A stretch of 64,000 nt of DNA from Caldalkalibacillus salinus (GCF_016745835.1 NZ_JAERVL010000018.1:1-64000), one strand, 5' to 3'; counted from the stretch's first letter, positions 33,457 through 45,299 are shown. Notes: a model not told the origin generated them from the letters alone. Made by a program: numbers and translations.

Positions 33457-34353
33457 ATGCAACAGCAAACATCGCTTCCACAAGCGATTATCGATAAAAT
33501 AGGTGCTATTAAAACGAAACAACGTGAGGAGCTCACACCCGAGGACAGAGCATTGATAGGCTCATCTGGATATACACCGCCCTCGCAAGCGTTATTCGAT
33601 GATGCCGTGATCAGTGTTGCACTAGGGAAAAACGTCCTCATTCAAGGGCCTACAGGTGCAGGTAAGACGAAACTTGCTGAGTCGCTCTCTGCCCTCTTTG
33701 AAAAGCCGATGCATATGATCAATTGCTCTGTTGACCTAGATGCAGAAGCGATGATCGGTTATAAAACGTTAGTTCACGATAACGGTCAGCCCGAAATTAC
33801 GTTCGTACCCGGTCCCGTGATCAAAGCGATGACACAAGGTCATCTGCTCTATATTGATGAAATTAACATGGCCAAACCTGAAACCTTACCTATTCTTAAT
33901 GGCATATTAGATTATCGGAGGCGTATCACCAACCCGTTTACGGGTGACGTGGTGCAAGCCAAGGAAGGATTCGGTGTCATCGCTGCCATTAACGTCGGTT
34001 ATGTCGGGACGGTGCCATTGAACGAAGCCTTGAAAAATCGTTTTGTGATTGTTGATGTCCCTTATCTCCAAGGGGATAAACTCAAAGACTTGCTTCAGGA
34101 ACATTCAGCATTAGAGGACGACTCATTGTTAAGCCTGTTCGTGCAGCTATCGGAAGACCTTATTTTTCAAACCAAGTCTGGTCAGTTATCGGAGGATGCG
34201 GCTTCCATTCGAGCCTTACTTGACGCTGCGGACTTAGCCGTTTACCTTCCCCCAGAACGAGCGATACAACGCGCGATCTCAGACAAATTAGAAGATGAAC
34301 GAGAGCGTGCGATTGTGACCAACATTGTCGATACCCTCTTTACTCGGAGTTGA
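33457..34353 (+). CDS. yojN: MoxR-type AAA+ ATPase (YojN-like)
   Basis: A 298-residue AAA+ ATPase with Walker A GPTGAGKTKLAES, Walker B HLLYIDEINMAKP and sensor region NVGYVGTVPLNEALKNRF. MoxR/NorQ/CbbQ proteins work with a von Willebrand A partner to mature or remodel target enzymes. The partner gene begins 4 bases after the stop, and the same pair exists in Bacillus subtilis as yojN-yojO. The client protein is unknown; no nitric oxide reductase or Rubisco gene lies nearby. Confidence 0.85.
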   Translation: MQQQTSLPQAIIDKIGAIKTKQREELTPEDRALIGSSGYTPPSQALFDDAVISVALGKNVLIQGPTGAGKTKLAESLSALFEKPMHMINCSVDLDAEAMIGYKTLVHDNGQPEITFVPGPVIKAMTQGHLLYIDEINMAKPETLPILNGILDYRRRITNPFTGDVVQAKEGFGVIAAINVGYVGTVPLNEALKNRFVIVDVPYLQGDKLKDLLQEHSALEDDSLLSLFVQLSEDLIFQTKSGQLSEDAASIRALLDAADLAVYLPPERAIQRAISDKLEDERERAIVTNIVDTLFTRS

Positions 34354-34357
34354 TGAT

Positions 34358-36283
34358 ATGAAGTTTTTATCTTTTGTAGAAAGAGAAGTCGATTCTTTTC
34401 TACAAATGCAACTAATTGATTTAGCAACAGGACTATCTAAAAATGAACAAATGAGTGTCGAGTATGATTTACTCGCCCATTATGATCCGTATGAAGAGAC
34501 GATTTTTTTAAGCCGTTTTTGGGATAATGAACCGGAGGAAGCGCAAGTGGCGGGACTGAAAAGCGATGTCTTTCTGTACGCTTTTGGCCACTACTATTAT
34601 ACTCAGCTTCCTAGCGTTTTCCAGGCGATTCGTACATTTAACAAACACAGCCGACCTTCCTTCGCCAAACAGTGGTTCGCGATGTGCGAACAACTCCGAG
34701 TGATGGATCATGCTGTAGCCGCAAGGCCTGGTATGAAGCGTATCTTCGACCGTCGCAAAGCACGCTATCGTAAGCATTTCCAGGAAAAATATAAGCAGTA
34801 CGCGAGCCGTCAGAAGTATGCAGATGCTCTCCTATGTCTCATCTACCTCTATTTGACGGCTGAAAATGAACTTCCGAGTGCACCCACGGATGATAAACTA
34901 AACGAGCTCATACAACCTATGACGGATGATCTATTCGCATTATATGAGACGTCTACTACGGCTGAACGATTCGCCTTTTGCCAGCGCCGTCTATACAAGA
35001 TTGAGGCATTGTTAGAAACGGATTGCTCAGAAGAATGGTTTAAATTGATACGAGAGGATATACTCGATTACCTTCAAGATGACATCGATGCACTCCAAAG
35101 AAAAGATGACCTTACACGAGAAGCGATCCTAGATGAAAAGCAAGAAGAGACACAGGAAGGGGAAGAGGACGCATTACCTTCCTGGCACGGTGAAACGTCT
35201 GAACCGACTCAGAGCTTTCTACAATTTGATCTCGATCAAGGGACGAACATGAACGTGGCCAACGGAGATGCAGCAAGAGAGGCTGAGTCAGGTGATCAGG
35301 TATACGGTGAAGTTCAGGGGCAATCCAAGCGTTCAAAAAACAAGCAATATGATGACGTCGAGCTGCTAGCGGATGCTCAGGCAGAAGCTACAGGTCATGG
35401 CCCCACACACAAGGCACCGTACGGGGAAGCCAATCGTTATGCCCGCTACATTCAAAAACAAGCGGCATCCCCTACAACAGAGGAACAAACAGCGTACCGT
35501 GAGATCGTGCAACAGATTAAACCATTACAGCAAAGGTTGAAGCAAACGATGGAAAAAACGATCGAGCATAAACGTCACGCTCCTCGTTCTTCGCTCCACT
35601 GGGGCCGCTTAGACCGGAAGCTCCTACGAGTCGTCACAGACGATCTTCCACGTGTCTTTTACAAAAAGGAAGAGGATCAACAAACATTCGATGCGTGTTT
35701 CTCACTCCTTGTCGATTGCTCTTCTTCCATGATGAACAAAATGGCAGAAACAAAGCAAGGCATCGCGTTATTTCATGAGACATTAAAATCGATCCGTGTA
35801 CCTCATTCCGTGACAGGATTTTGGGAGGATGCCAATCGCGTCAAAAAAGAGGATCAACCGAACATGTTCCATGACGTCATCCCCTTTGATCGTTCGACTC
35901 ATCCATTGACAGGACCGGAAATTTTACAACTGGAACCACAAGAGGATAATCGTGATGGTTTTGCTATTCGGGTCACATCGGAACAGCTGCTCAAACGTTC
36001 CGAACAGCAACGTTTCTTACTCATTTTCTCTGACGGTGAGCCCGCGGCGGCTGACTACGATGAGAACGGCATTATGGATACGTACCAGGCGGTGCTTGAA
36101 GCGAGAAAGATGGGGATCTATGTGATCGGTGTGTTTTTAGCTGACGGTCAGATCAGTGAACACGAAGAACAGGCCATGCAAGCGATCTATGGTAAGCATC
36201 ACCTTCTCGTACATGACGTATCTCAACTCACGGAGCAGCTTGGCCCTCTGCTTAAAAAGTTACTCATCAGACGTATGGTGTAG
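34358..36283 (+). CDS. yojO: Von Willebrand A domain protein (YojO-like), MoxR partner
   Basis: A 641-residue soluble protein. The C-terminal 200 residues form a CoxE/NorD-type VWA domain with the MIDAS sequence DCSSSM, then LIFSDGEPAAADYD. The N-terminal two thirds are helical and charged, with an acidic stretch around residues 260-300. ATG 34358 is chosen (GGAG 8 bases before); the frame could open at 34325, overlapping yojN. It would act with the YojN-like ATPase as a metal-dependent adaptor. Client unknown. Confidence 0.83.
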   Translation: MKFLSFVEREVDSFLQMQLIDLATGLSKNEQMSVEYDLLAHYDPYEETIFLSRFWDNEPEEAQVAGLKSDVFLYAFGHYYYTQLPSVFQAIRTFNKHSRPSFAKQWFAMCEQLRVMDHAVAARPGMKRIFDRRKARYRKHFQEKYKQYASRQKYADALLCLIYLYLTAENELPSAPTDDKLNELIQPMTDDLFALYETSTTAERFAFCQRRLYKIEALLETDCSEEWFKLIREDILDYLQDDIDALQRKDDLTREAILDEKQEETQEGEEDALPSWHGETSEPTQSFLQFDLDQGTNMNVANGDAAREAESGDQVYGEVQGQSKRSKNKQYDDVELLADAQAEATGHGPTHKAPYGEANRYARYIQKQAASPTTEEQTAYREIVQQIKPLQQRLKQTMEKTIEHKRHAPRSSLHWGRLDRKLLRVVTDDLPRVFYKKEEDQQTFDACFSLLVDCSSSMMNKMAETKQGIALFHETLKSIRVPHSVTGFWEDANRVKKEDQPNMFHDVIPFDRSTHPLTGPEILQLEPQEDNRDGFAIRVTSEQLLKRSEQQRFLLIFSDGEPAAADYDENGIMDTYQAVLEARKMGIYVIGVFLADGQISEHEEQAMQAIYGKHHLLVHDVSQLTEQLGPLLKKLLIRRMV

Positions 36284-36353
36284 GAGGATGAAGATTCATA
36301 AATAATGGCGAAAGATAAGCCTTTTTAGCACATGATCTGCTGATCATATAAAT

Positions 36354-36391
36354 CGATTCATATAAAACGATTCATATAAAACGATTCATAT
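36354..36391. repeat. Tandem 14-base repeat
   Basis: The unit CGATTCATATAAAA is present twice in full and a third time in its first 10 bases, between yojO and the next terminator. It may result from slippage; a binding role is not supported. Confidence 0.7.
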
Positions 36392-36406
36392 ACTCAAATG
36401 AATATG

Positions 36407-36456
36407 AAAACCTCTTCCAAAACCACCTGATAATATGGTTTAGAAGAGGTTTTTTA
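36407..36456. terminator. Bidirectional terminator between yojO and the DUF4870 gene
   Basis: AAAACCTCTTC-AAAACCA pairs with TGGTTT-GAAGAGGTTTT; TTTTTT follows on the plus strand and a T-rich tract on the minus strand. It separates convergent genes. Confidence 0.85.
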
Positions 36457-36551
36457 TGCTGAACTCAACTAGAGGCAAAGTGCAAAGTCTCCGTTAAGTT
36501 TGTCATCGATATCCTTTTTAACATGACGCTGAGCATGCGCCATTACGAACC

Positions 36552-36968
36552 TTACTTGATAAATCTGATCGTCAGTGGATAACGGTAAGAGACACCGTCG
36601 TTTGCTTTAATTGAGGCTACGATAACCATGATAATGGCAAATATCGATAAGATACCCATGAGTATGAATCCAATAACGATAATCGCTAAGATAGCTGAAA
36701 TAATAAAGTAAATGAACATACTAATTTGGAAATTGAGTGATTCTTTACCTTGGTCAGCGACAAAAGGATAATCTTCTTTCTTAATGAGATAAACGACGAG
36801 CGGGCCAACAATACTGCCAAAAGGAATGACTAAACCGACTAGAGCGGCGAGGTGGGCTAGCATGCCCCATGTACGTTCATCCTTAGACAGGTGTCTTTCC
36901 CCATTATGCTGGTCGATTCCATTGTTTGGGTCTTGCTCATAGGATTGATTATGGTCTTGATTATCCAA
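36552..36968 (-). CDS. DUF4870 membrane protein
   Basis: A 138-residue protein with three membrane segments after a polar N-terminal part. DUF4870 features are visible: LSKDERTWGMLAHLAALVGL, PFVADQGKESLNFQI and a last segment followed by YRYPLTIRFIK. The start is TTG 36968 because AAAGGAGGT lies 8 bases before it; the frame extending to 37046 has no ribosome site. Function unknown. Confidence 0.8.
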   Translation of the reverse strand: MDNQDHNQSYEQDPNNGIDQHNGERHLSKDERTWGMLAHLAALVGLVIPFGSIVGPLVVYLIKKEDYPFVADQGKESLNFQISMFIYFIISAILAIIVIGFILMGILSIFAIIMVIVASIKANDGVSYRYPLTIRFIK

Positions 36969-37160
36969 AGTGTGGTACCTCCTTTCACTTGCGAAATAAT
37001 GGATGCTTCTAACAATTTTGGTGTTCCCATCTATCATAACGCACACCCGACACCTGATGCCAACATTTTCTATATGTTTAGGAGAAAATGAGCTTAAGCC
37101 TAATCAATAGAGAGATCATCAGCCTAAGTTCCTCATTTTATCATCATTCAGCTCATATTA

Positions 37161-37616
37161 TCAATGATGTCCTTCATGGTCCATGTCCTGCTGCTGAGTC
37201 GGTAATGAGTTCATATCTTCTTCTGAAATATCGCCTACAACCAATCGTTTGGTCGGCATCACCCGAGAATCCTCTGTACTGGCTGTGACCTTTACGAAGT
37301 ATAATCCCTCTTCTTCAAAGCTCGTATGAATGGTATAAACCCCTTGTCCCTCATCCTCTGAAAGGATACGTTCTTCACTCTCCTCTCCATTTTTCCATAA
37401 GGTGAATGTTACTTCTTCAATATCCGGTACCTCACGCTCTCGTTCCGTGAAGTTGGCCTGTAATTCATATTGTTGACCCACATTTAGGTCTGGCGGCACC
37501 ACAATGTCCACTTGAAGAACATTCTCTTGTTTGTAGAGTTTTTCAGTTCCTTCGTTTAATGAGCAACCTGATAGAACCAAAGCCATCGTAATAAAACATA
37601 GACTGATTACCTTCAT
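37161..37616 (-). CDS. YtkA/FixH-like lipoprotein
   Basis: A 151-residue lipoprotein: the signal ends in the lipobox LSGC (Cys18), so it is anchored on the outer face of the membrane. The beta-sandwich domain (VDIVVPPDLNVGQQYELQAN ... GVYTIHTSFEEEGLYFVKV) matches YtkA-like domains. The tail is rich in His, Asp and Met (QQQDMDHEGHH), suitable for metal binding. It follows the PepSY membrane protein gene by 21 bases, suggesting a joint role in metal or redox handling at the surface. Confidence 0.78.
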   Translation of the reverse strand: MKVISLCFITMALVLSGCSLNEGTEKLYKQENVLQVDIVVPPDLNVGQQYELQANFTEREREVPDIEEVTFTLWKNGEESEERILSEDEGQGVYTIHTSFEEEGLYFVKVTASTEDSRVMPTKRLVVGDISEEDMNSLPTQQQDMDHEGHH

Positions 37617-37637
37617 CTAGACCACCTTCTCTCACTT

Positions 37638-39038
37638 CTATGAATTAAAAAACGTCTTTATTTTTGTTACTTTACGAATTACAAACCAATCTAATAGGAA
37701 AATGATGATGAGTGATAGTCCCACTAAGGGAAACACAATCCCCATGATCAACATCAATACGATAAAACCTTTTGCTGTCTTCCCTTGCGGAATCTTCGGC
37801 GCCCCGATATGATGGTCTGGTTTTCTATTCCACCAAAGGACAATCCCAAAAATAATGGCAGCGATGACGCCTAAACAAAGGATAAAGAGAACAATCTGGT
37901 TGGCCAGCCCATACTCCAATCCCTTATGCACCGTTATCCCCCAAGCCATGAGTTTTCCAATTGGTTCATAATGGTCATAACGATAATCTGCTAAGATTGC
38001 CCCAGTATATTGGTCTATATGGATGGTCGCTTCGTCTTTAGCTTTAGGAGGAAAAGCAGATAGTGTATACACCCCATCTGTTGAGGTCGGTAAAATCACT
38101 TCATACGTTGGATGGACACCTATATCATTCGCAGTTTCAACAATGTCATCGATAGAAACAGGAATGTAGCCTTGTATGTCAGACGTTGGGACAGGTAAAT
38201 TCTGAGCAGCCCAACGTACATCGGCAATGTCCTTTGTTTGAACTGTCGTCGACGGGGCATTCCCCACCCATACTGAAGGTGGATAGCCTGTACCACTGTT
38301 CGTCGCGATGCTTTGTACATTCGCCCCCCAAAAGCCTGTCCATAATAAACCGGTGATAATTAAAAAGGTTAACCCGGCCGATACCCAAACGCCAGGAACC
38401 ACATGTAAATCTCTCATTAATATATTTTTATTTTTCTTTAATCTAGGAATGAGGACTCCGAATATCTTATTCTTCTGGCCTCTGGGATACCATAGATATA
38501 AACCGGTCAGGATCAGGACCAACGTCCAACAAGCTGTTAATTCAACCAATCGATCACCGAAGGTCCCGAGCATAAATTCACTATGAAAACTGCTCACGTA
38601 CTCAAACAAACGGTCACTCTGAGGCAGTTCACCGATGATGTCTCCGTTATAGGGGTTAACAAAAACTGTTGTTGCTTCATGATCTCGCATGACCTGAACC
38701 TCGGCTGACCGCGTAGATTCCTCACCCGGACGATATCCTGTAACGGTTGCGTCTGGATAACGATCTAGCACGGTATCTATTTGTTCTGAAGGCGGTATTC
38801 TATCACCTGTGTCTTCTACTTGATAGAATTGATCATACATATAGTTTTCTATTTGTGGTTTGAATAAATAGAAAGCCCCGGATAAGGTGAGTAAAAATAT
38901 AAACGGGGCGATCAATAACCCGGCGTAAAAATGCCATCTCCATATCGTGGCATAAAGTGTGCCTGATTGTGTTTTACTCATGATTGCTATACCCACTTTC
39001 CATCTAGATCCTAAATTGTCTTTATTCTCATTATTCAT
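37638..39038 (-). CDS. PepSY-associated transmembrane protein
   Basis: A 466-residue membrane protein of the PepSY_TM family: an N-terminal WRWHFYAGLLIAPFIFLLTL segment, a central ELTACWTLVLILTGLYLWYP, another RDLHVVPGVWVSAGLTFLII and C-terminal segments with KGLEYGLANQIVLFILCLGV. Two PepSY-like extracytoplasmic parts (HIDQYTGAILADYRYDHY) lie between. Conserved His and Arg in the membrane resemble iron-reducing or siderophore-linked proteins. The true start may be ATG 38981 (MSKTQSGTLYATIW), where the family usually begins; neither start has a strong ribosome site. Confidence 0.8.
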   Translation of the reverse strand: MNNENKDNLGSRWKVGIAIMSKTQSGTLYATIWRWHFYAGLLIAPFIFLLTLSGAFYLFKPQIENYMYDQFYQVEDTGDRIPPSEQIDTVLDRYPDATVTGYRPGEESTRSAEVQVMRDHEATTVFVNPYNGDIIGELPQSDRLFEYVSSFHSEFMLGTFGDRLVELTACWTLVLILTGLYLWYPRGQKNKIFGVLIPRLKKNKNILMRDLHVVPGVWVSAGLTFLIITGLLWTGFWGANVQSIATNSGTGYPPSVWVGNAPSTTVQTKDIADVRWAAQNLPVPTSDIQGYIPVSIDDIVETANDIGVHPTYEVILPTSTDGVYTLSAFPPKAKDEATIHIDQYTGAILADYRYDHYEPIGKLMAWGITVHKGLEYGLANQIVLFILCLGVIAAIIFGIVLWWNRKPDHHIGAPKIPQGKTAKGFIVLMLIMGIVFPLVGLSLIIIFLLDWFVIRKVTKIKTFFNS

Positions 39039-39207
39039 TTAATAGCGTATAACCGAAGCGATATGTTAAACGACTGCCACTTTTTAGTCCTAAAGAGAGG
39101 ACCGTGCTATGCAAGTCAATTTTTCAATATTTCAATATAAAGAAATTGATTATAGCTCTGAACGGGGACACCGATAAATATTATTCTTATACACGAAAAG
39201 TGACCTA

Positions 39208-39239
39208 GTAAAAAGCACCCTTTTATAGGTGCCTTTTAC
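39208..39239 (-). terminator. Terminator of deoD
   Basis: GTAAAA-GCACC / GGTGC-TTTTAC with an 8-base loop; on the minus strand the right part gives a run of T. It lies about 60 bases after the deoD stop. Confidence 0.7.
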
Positions 39240-39300
39240 CTTGTATTTATAACCATGTATAGACCTGCACTCACGTAGATTGATCAAAAACTTGGTCTGA

Positions 39301-40011
39301 TTAAAACTTAAGGCTCGTGTCCAACGCGACTTCAATCATTTCATTAAACGTCTTTTGACGCTCTTCAGAACTTGTTTGTTCACCGGTAATAAGATGGTCG
39401 CTTACCGTTAAAACGGAAAGTGCTTTGCGATTAAATCTTGCAGCCAAGGTATACAACGCTGACGTTTCCATTTCTACTGCAAGAACTTGGTGATCAGCGT
39501 ATCTTTGTGTCGCTTCTTCATCATCATTGTAAAAGACGTCACTCGTGAATACGTTACCGACTTTAACTGAAAGGCCTCTGTCTGTACCTCGATCATACGC
39601 TTCTTTCAAGAGATCGAAGTTAGCCGTTGGCGCGTAATCAATACCAAAGTAGTTTTGGTTCACCCCAGAATCTGTTGAGGCACTCATCGCAAGGATCACG
39701 TCTCTCACTTTAATATCTTTCTGCATGGCACCACAGGTACCCACACGGATGAGATTTTGCACACCATACTCATTAATGAGCTCATGCACATAAATTGAGA
39801 TCGAAGGAACTCCCATTCCAGTCCCTTGCACCGATACTTTTTTGCCTTGGTAAGTGCCTGTAAATCCTAACATCCCACGCACTTCATTATAGCACTCAAC
39901 GTCCTCTAGAAAGTTTTCAGCAATAAATTTAGCACGTAACGGGTCTCCTGGTAATAGTATCGTATCTGCGATATCACCTTTTTTTGCTCCAATATGTACA
40001 CTCATTTCCAT
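39301..40011 (-). CDS. deoD: Purine-nucleoside phosphorylase, DeoD type
   Basis: The enzyme splits purine (deoxy)nucleosides with phosphate to base and ribose-1-phosphate. The 236-residue protein carries [34 protein letters not shown], the phosphate-binding Arg in [10 protein letters not shown] and the ribose/base region [14 protein letters not shown], then [10 protein letters not shown] with the catalytic Asp. Length and motifs fit the hexameric trimer-of-dimers class. Monocistronic, with a ribosome site AGGAGGT before ATG. Confidence 0.93.
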   Translation of the reverse strand: MEMSVHIGAKKGDIADTILLPGDPLRAKFIAENFLEDVECYNEVRGMLGFTGTYQGKKVSVQGTGMGVPSISIYVHELINEYGVQNLIRVGTCGAMQKDIKVRDVILAMSASTDSGVNQNYFGIDYAPTANFDLLKEAYDRGTDRGLSVKVGNVFTSDVFYNDDEEATQRYADHQVLAVEMETSALYTLAARFNRKALSVLTVSDHLITGEQTSSEERQKTFNEMIEVALDTSLKF

Positions 40012-40296
40012 AACCTCCTAAAAAATCTTCACTATTAACAACCATTATCTTACCCTAATCGAAGTAAGTTTAGCAAAATAACACACAGAAAATCAACTGC
40101 ACTGGCTTAAATCATCCCATCAGACATGATAAGATTAACGCATAATTCATAAGACTGTCACAAGCGCTTTTTTCAACTAAAGCTTTACCTATCCCCCAGC
40201 AGTCCCTCTAGTCCTTGCTATGAAGCGATCATAACCAATGACCTCAGCAGTATTACAAAAACAACACACAAAGAAGCGTGATTAAGGAGCGGTAAA

Positions 40297-40836
40297 ATGT
40301 TTAAGAGGCTGACACGTTTGATGCCACAATTATATACGTTGACTGTCAAACAATCCATGCTGGTCCTAGGTTTAGGGATGTTACCTGTCATGGCATTTAT
40401 CATAGCTGGAGCGACTAAAACACCATCGACATTGTCCATTACAATGGGGAGAATGGCTGCAGTACTTTTTTTGTTGGCCTTTATCCTCTATGGATTTCTG
40501 GTTGCCATCCGCTGGCTCCCACGTTCACGTTTTAGATACAGACTGGTGCTCTTTACGAGGCTGTTCATTCGCTTTCATATCAGCTGCGCGATCTTTGGCC
40601 TGAGCTTTCTCATCCTACATATTAGTCTTATTCACCATCACTATGACCTCCATGCCTTCTCAGTATGGAAGGACCCTAAGCTGACCTCGGGCTTCATGGC
40701 AATCCTGACCCTCATCCCCTTACTCGTCACGGGGTACCTCAGAAAGCAAAAAGCGTCGGGTGCACGTAGACGATCACATCGTTATACGGGGATTGTGTTT
40801 GTTGTAGCGGCAAGCATACATGTGTTTTTAATCTAA
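40297..40836 (+). CDS. Membrane protein, ferric reductase-like
   Basis: A 179-residue protein with about five membrane segments. Histidines lie in or at the ends of segments (RFHISCAIFGLSFLILHISL, then a HHHYDLHAF loop, RRRSHRYTGI and ASIHVFLI). This spacing suggests haem b ligation, as in ferric reductase-like transmembrane domains, but no FAD/NAD domain is present. AAGGAG lies 6 bases before ATG. Assignment is by pattern only. Confidence 0.6.
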   Translation: MFKRLTRLMPQLYTLTVKQSMLVLGLGMLPVMAFIIAGATKTPSTLSITMGRMAAVLFLLAFILYGFLVAIRWLPRSRFRYRLVLFTRLFIRFHISCAIFGLSFLILHISLIHHHYDLHAFSVWKDPKLTSGFMAILTLIPLLVTGYLRKQKASGARRRSHRYTGIVFVVAASIHVFLI

Positions 40837-41057
40837 TGAAAGCTATAAGAGCATAGCTGACTAATCCAACAACATCGTAGATGGAAAGGGGTTCTGCTTC
40901 CCGTACTCAAAAACCTCCCTGCCTATGGGTCAAATAAAACATGGTTCAAGGGGTTCTGTTGAAAAAGATTTTGACATGTGCATATTTTGCCATATGCTGG
41001 TTAAGTTAACAGTAAACATCATTTTAAGACGCTACCAGTCTTGTAGGAGGCTATCTG

Positions 41058-42632
41058 ATGGAACAAATAGATCAAAATCAGCTACCACCCTTTCCAGAGC
41101 CATATTGGCGAGACCATATCAATTTTCCAGAATTCAATTCTCTAAAAGAGGATTTAGACGTTGACGTTGTGATCGTGGGTGGGGGGATAACGGGGATCAC
41201 CGCTGCCTATCTGCTCACGAACGAAGGAAAAAAGGTTGCGCTACTTGAAGCTGATCAGCTCCTAAATGGCACCACGGGTCATACAACAGCGAAAATCACC
41301 GCCCAGCACGGCCTGATTTATGATGAACTGATCTCGCATATGGGTCAAACGAAAGCGAGACTCTATTATGAGGCGGCCACTGAAGCTAAGGGGTTTATAC
41401 AGAATATCGTTGAAGAATATAACATCGAATGCGACTTTAAACAGCAGGATGCCATCATGTATGCCACTTCAGAACAGTATGCCGATAAGCTAGAAAAAGA
41501 GTATGAGGCTTATCAGAAGCTTAATATAGAAGGTGAGCTATTAGATGACATCCCTTTTAACATTCCTGTGACTAAAGCGTTGGCGATGGGGAATCAAGCC
41601 CAGTTCCATCCCTTACAATATCTCTTGAAGCTTGTTAGTCACATTCAAGAAAAAGGCGGAAAAATATTTGAAAAAACCGTCGCTGTTAACGTTGAAACCC
41701 AGGGAGACAACAGAATAGTCCATACCCGTGATGGGCATCGTGTCAACGCAAATCATGTGTTAGCTTGTACTCATATCCCTTTTTATGAAGGAAAAGGGTT
41801 GTTCTCGACTCGGATGTATGTCGAACGCTCCTACCTACTGGCTATCAAGCCAAAGACAGAATATCCGGGTGGCATGTACCTGAACGTCGATACCCCTTCT
41901 CGCACGATGCGTTCGGTCACCATTCAAGGTGAGGACATGGTCATTGTCGGTGGGGAGAATCATAAGACAGGACAAGGTAAGGATACACTGTCGTACTATG
42001 AGTCATGTCGAGATTTTGCTGATCAAACATTAGGGATTGAAAAAATCTTGTATCGCTGGTCAGCTCAAGACTTTACCACTCTGGATAAAGTGCCTTACAT
42101 CGGTAAAGTGAGTGCTGACGAACCTCAAGTGCTTGTGGCGACGGGCTATAGGAAATGGGGTATGACAAATGGCACGATTGCCGGAATCATCCTCAGTGAC
42201 CTTGTCTTAGGGAAGTCCAACCGGTTTGAAGAATTGTATTCACCACAACGACTCTACGCCGATCCAAGCATTAAGGAGTTCCTGTCTATCAATGCAGACG
42301 TAGCGGGTCACCTCATCAGTGGGAAATTCCAATCTCCACCTGGGAGCGTGGAAGATTTGGCTCGCGATGAAGGGGCTGTTGTCTCCATTAATGGTAAACG
42401 TAAGGGCGCTTATAGGGACCAAGAAGGAACCGTGCATGTCGTTGACACCACCTGTACACATTTAGGTTGTGAAGTGGAATGGAATCATGGAGATCGAACA
42501 TGGGATTGTCCTTGTCATGGGTCTAGATTCTCTTATGAGGGCGGGGTCATTGACGGCCCTGCAGAAAAGCCATTGCAAAAAGAGGACTATGATTTCTTAG
42601 ATACCTTTACATCAGATAAGTCTGGTTATTAA
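41058..42632 (+). CDS. FAD-dependent oxidoreductase with Rieske domain (YhfW-like)
   Basis: A 524-residue fusion. Residues 35-400 form a DAO-type FAD domain (dinucleotide loop VVIVGGGITGITAAYLL, then GTTGHTTAKITAQHG and the C-terminal ATGYRKWGMTNGT). The last 100 residues form a Rieske [2Fe-2S] domain with both ligand boxes, CTHLGC and CPCHGS. The same fusion is known as YhfW in Bacillus subtilis. The substrate is unknown; an amine or amino acid is plausible for a DAO enzyme. TAGGAGG lies before ATG. Confidence 0.88.
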   Translation: MEQIDQNQLPPFPEPYWRDHINFPEFNSLKEDLDVDVVIVGGGITGITAAYLLTNEGKKVALLEADQLLNGTTGHTTAKITAQHGLIYDELISHMGQTKARLYYEAATEAKGFIQNIVEEYNIECDFKQQDAIMYATSEQYADKLEKEYEAYQKLNIEGELLDDIPFNIPVTKALAMGNQAQFHPLQYLLKLVSHIQEKGGKIFEKTVAVNVETQGDNRIVHTRDGHRVNANHVLACTHIPFYEGKGLFSTRMYVERSYLLAIKPKTEYPGGMYLNVDTPSRTMRSVTIQGEDMVIVGGENHKTGQGKDTLSYYESCRDFADQTLGIEKILYRWSAQDFTTLDKVPYIGKVSADEPQVLVATGYRKWGMTNGTIAGIILSDLVLGKSNRFEELYSPQRLYADPSIKEFLSINADVAGHLISGKFQSPPGSVEDLARDEGAVVSINGKRKGAYRDQEGTVHVVDTTCTHLGCEVEWNHGDRTWDCPCHGSRFSYEGGVIDGPAEKPLQKEDYDFLDTFTSDKSGY

Positions 42633-42735
42633 TATCATCCACTGTGTCACAGTCACAAAGAGGGTTAAGCACATGTCATATGTCTCCATGAAAACAACAT
42701 AGTTCTGGTGACATATAATCCCCTAATTAAAATAA

Positions 42736-42779
42736 TAGCCTTAGAAGTCACATAGACTCCTAAGGCTTGGCTTTTTTTA
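42736..42779. terminator. Bidirectional terminator between yhfW-like gene and abfA
   Basis: AGCCTTAG-AGTC / GACT-CTAAGGCT with a 5-base loop. On the plus strand TTGGCTTTTTTT follows, on the minus strand ATTATTTT. It serves both convergent units. Confidence 0.85.
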
Positions 42780-42795
42780 TCTTTGTATAAGGTGC

Positions 42796-44325
<1,530 letters not shown>

Positions 44326-44415
44326 CTAAGTTTGTCTGCTGCTAGGTCTTTCCACTGCTTAATTACTATTAACATCTAATTCTATTAGCTATTTAAGATT
44401 ATATATTACTCATAC

Positions 44416-45282
44416 TCACCCCTTTAGTCCCGTCATCGTAATCCCTTCTATCAGTTGCTTCTGAGCAAAGAAGAAGGCTAATAATGTTGGGATTAAGGCT
44501 AACACTGAACCGGCCATAATCAACGTCCACTCCGATGTGTAGTAACCTCTGAATGAAGCGAGTACGAGCTGTAAAGTGAAATTCTCAGGTGAGTTCAAGT
44601 AAATGAGCGGTCCCATGAAGTCGTTATATCCAGCTAGTAGGCCGAGAATCCCCTGTGTCACGATGGCTGGTTTTGCTAGGGGCGCCATAATCTTGAGAAA
44701 TATACCGAAGTAGCTCAAGCCGTCTATTTTAGCGGCGTCTATTAAATCACTTGGTATAGTCATAAAAAATTGCCGTAAAAAGAAGACAGCCATCGCTGCA
44801 CCAAACATCCCTGGAATCATAAGGGGTTTGAACGTGTCCAACCAGCCTAAGTCTCTAAAAATAATAAATTGAGGGACTAAAGTCACGATACCGGGCAGCA
44901 TCATCGTGGCAATCAGAGCGAAGAACAACATGTCCCGACCCGGAAACCTCATCTTGGCAAAGGCAAAGGCAGCTAGTGAACTCGTAAACAGACCAACGAT
45001 CGTCGTGGGGATGATAATCATGAGCGTGTTCTTAAAGCCCAATAATAAATCCGCATCCGTAAAAACGCGTACGTAATTATCCCAGCGCCACTCTCGGGGT
45101 ATAAACTCGGGTGGAATTGTAAATATGGCCCCTGGAGATTTTAAAGACGTTGACACCATCCATAAAAAGGGTAGTGCCATAATAGCCGCGCCTATGGTAA
45201 GAAATATATAGGAAAAAACTCTTTTTATGACGGCTCGTTTCTGGCGATTCTGATACCATGTCACTTCTACTTTTTGAGCCAA
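44416..45282 (-). CDS. araQ: Arabino-oligosaccharide ABC transporter permease AraQ
   Basis: A 288-residue permease of the MalG/AraQ type with six membrane segments. The ATPase-contact loop is visible (DLIDAAKIDGLSYFGIFLKI, EAA motif). The start is TTG 45282, 6 bases after GGGAGGGG, in preference to TTG 45315, which would overlap araP and has no ribosome site. It forms the channel with AraP. No ATPase gene is in the operon; in Bacillus subtilis the shared ATPase MsmX serves this transporter. Confidence 0.9.
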   Translation of the reverse strand: MAQKVEVTWYQNRQKRAVIKRVFSYIFLTIGAAIMALPFLWMVSTSLKSPGAIFTIPPEFIPREWRWDNYVRVFTDADLLLGFKNTLMIIIPTTIVGLFTSSLAAFAFAKMRFPGRDMLFFALIATMMLPGIVTLVPQFIIFRDLGWLDTFKPLMIPGMFGAAMAVFFLRQFFMTIPSDLIDAAKIDGLSYFGIFLKIMAPLAKPAIVTQGILGLLAGYNDFMGPLIYLNSPENFTLQLVLASFRGYYTSEWTLIMAGSVLALIPTLLAFFFAQKQLIEGITMTGLKG

Positions 45283-45299
45283 CTCATACCCCTCCCTTT

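Noticed and set aside
36354-36391. CRISPR array
   Set aside because: The 14-base units abut without spacers and no cas gene is near; it is a simple tandem repeat.
40148-40175. cre-like site upstream of deoD
   Set aside because: Only the AAGCGCTT core fits; four outer positions are wrong.
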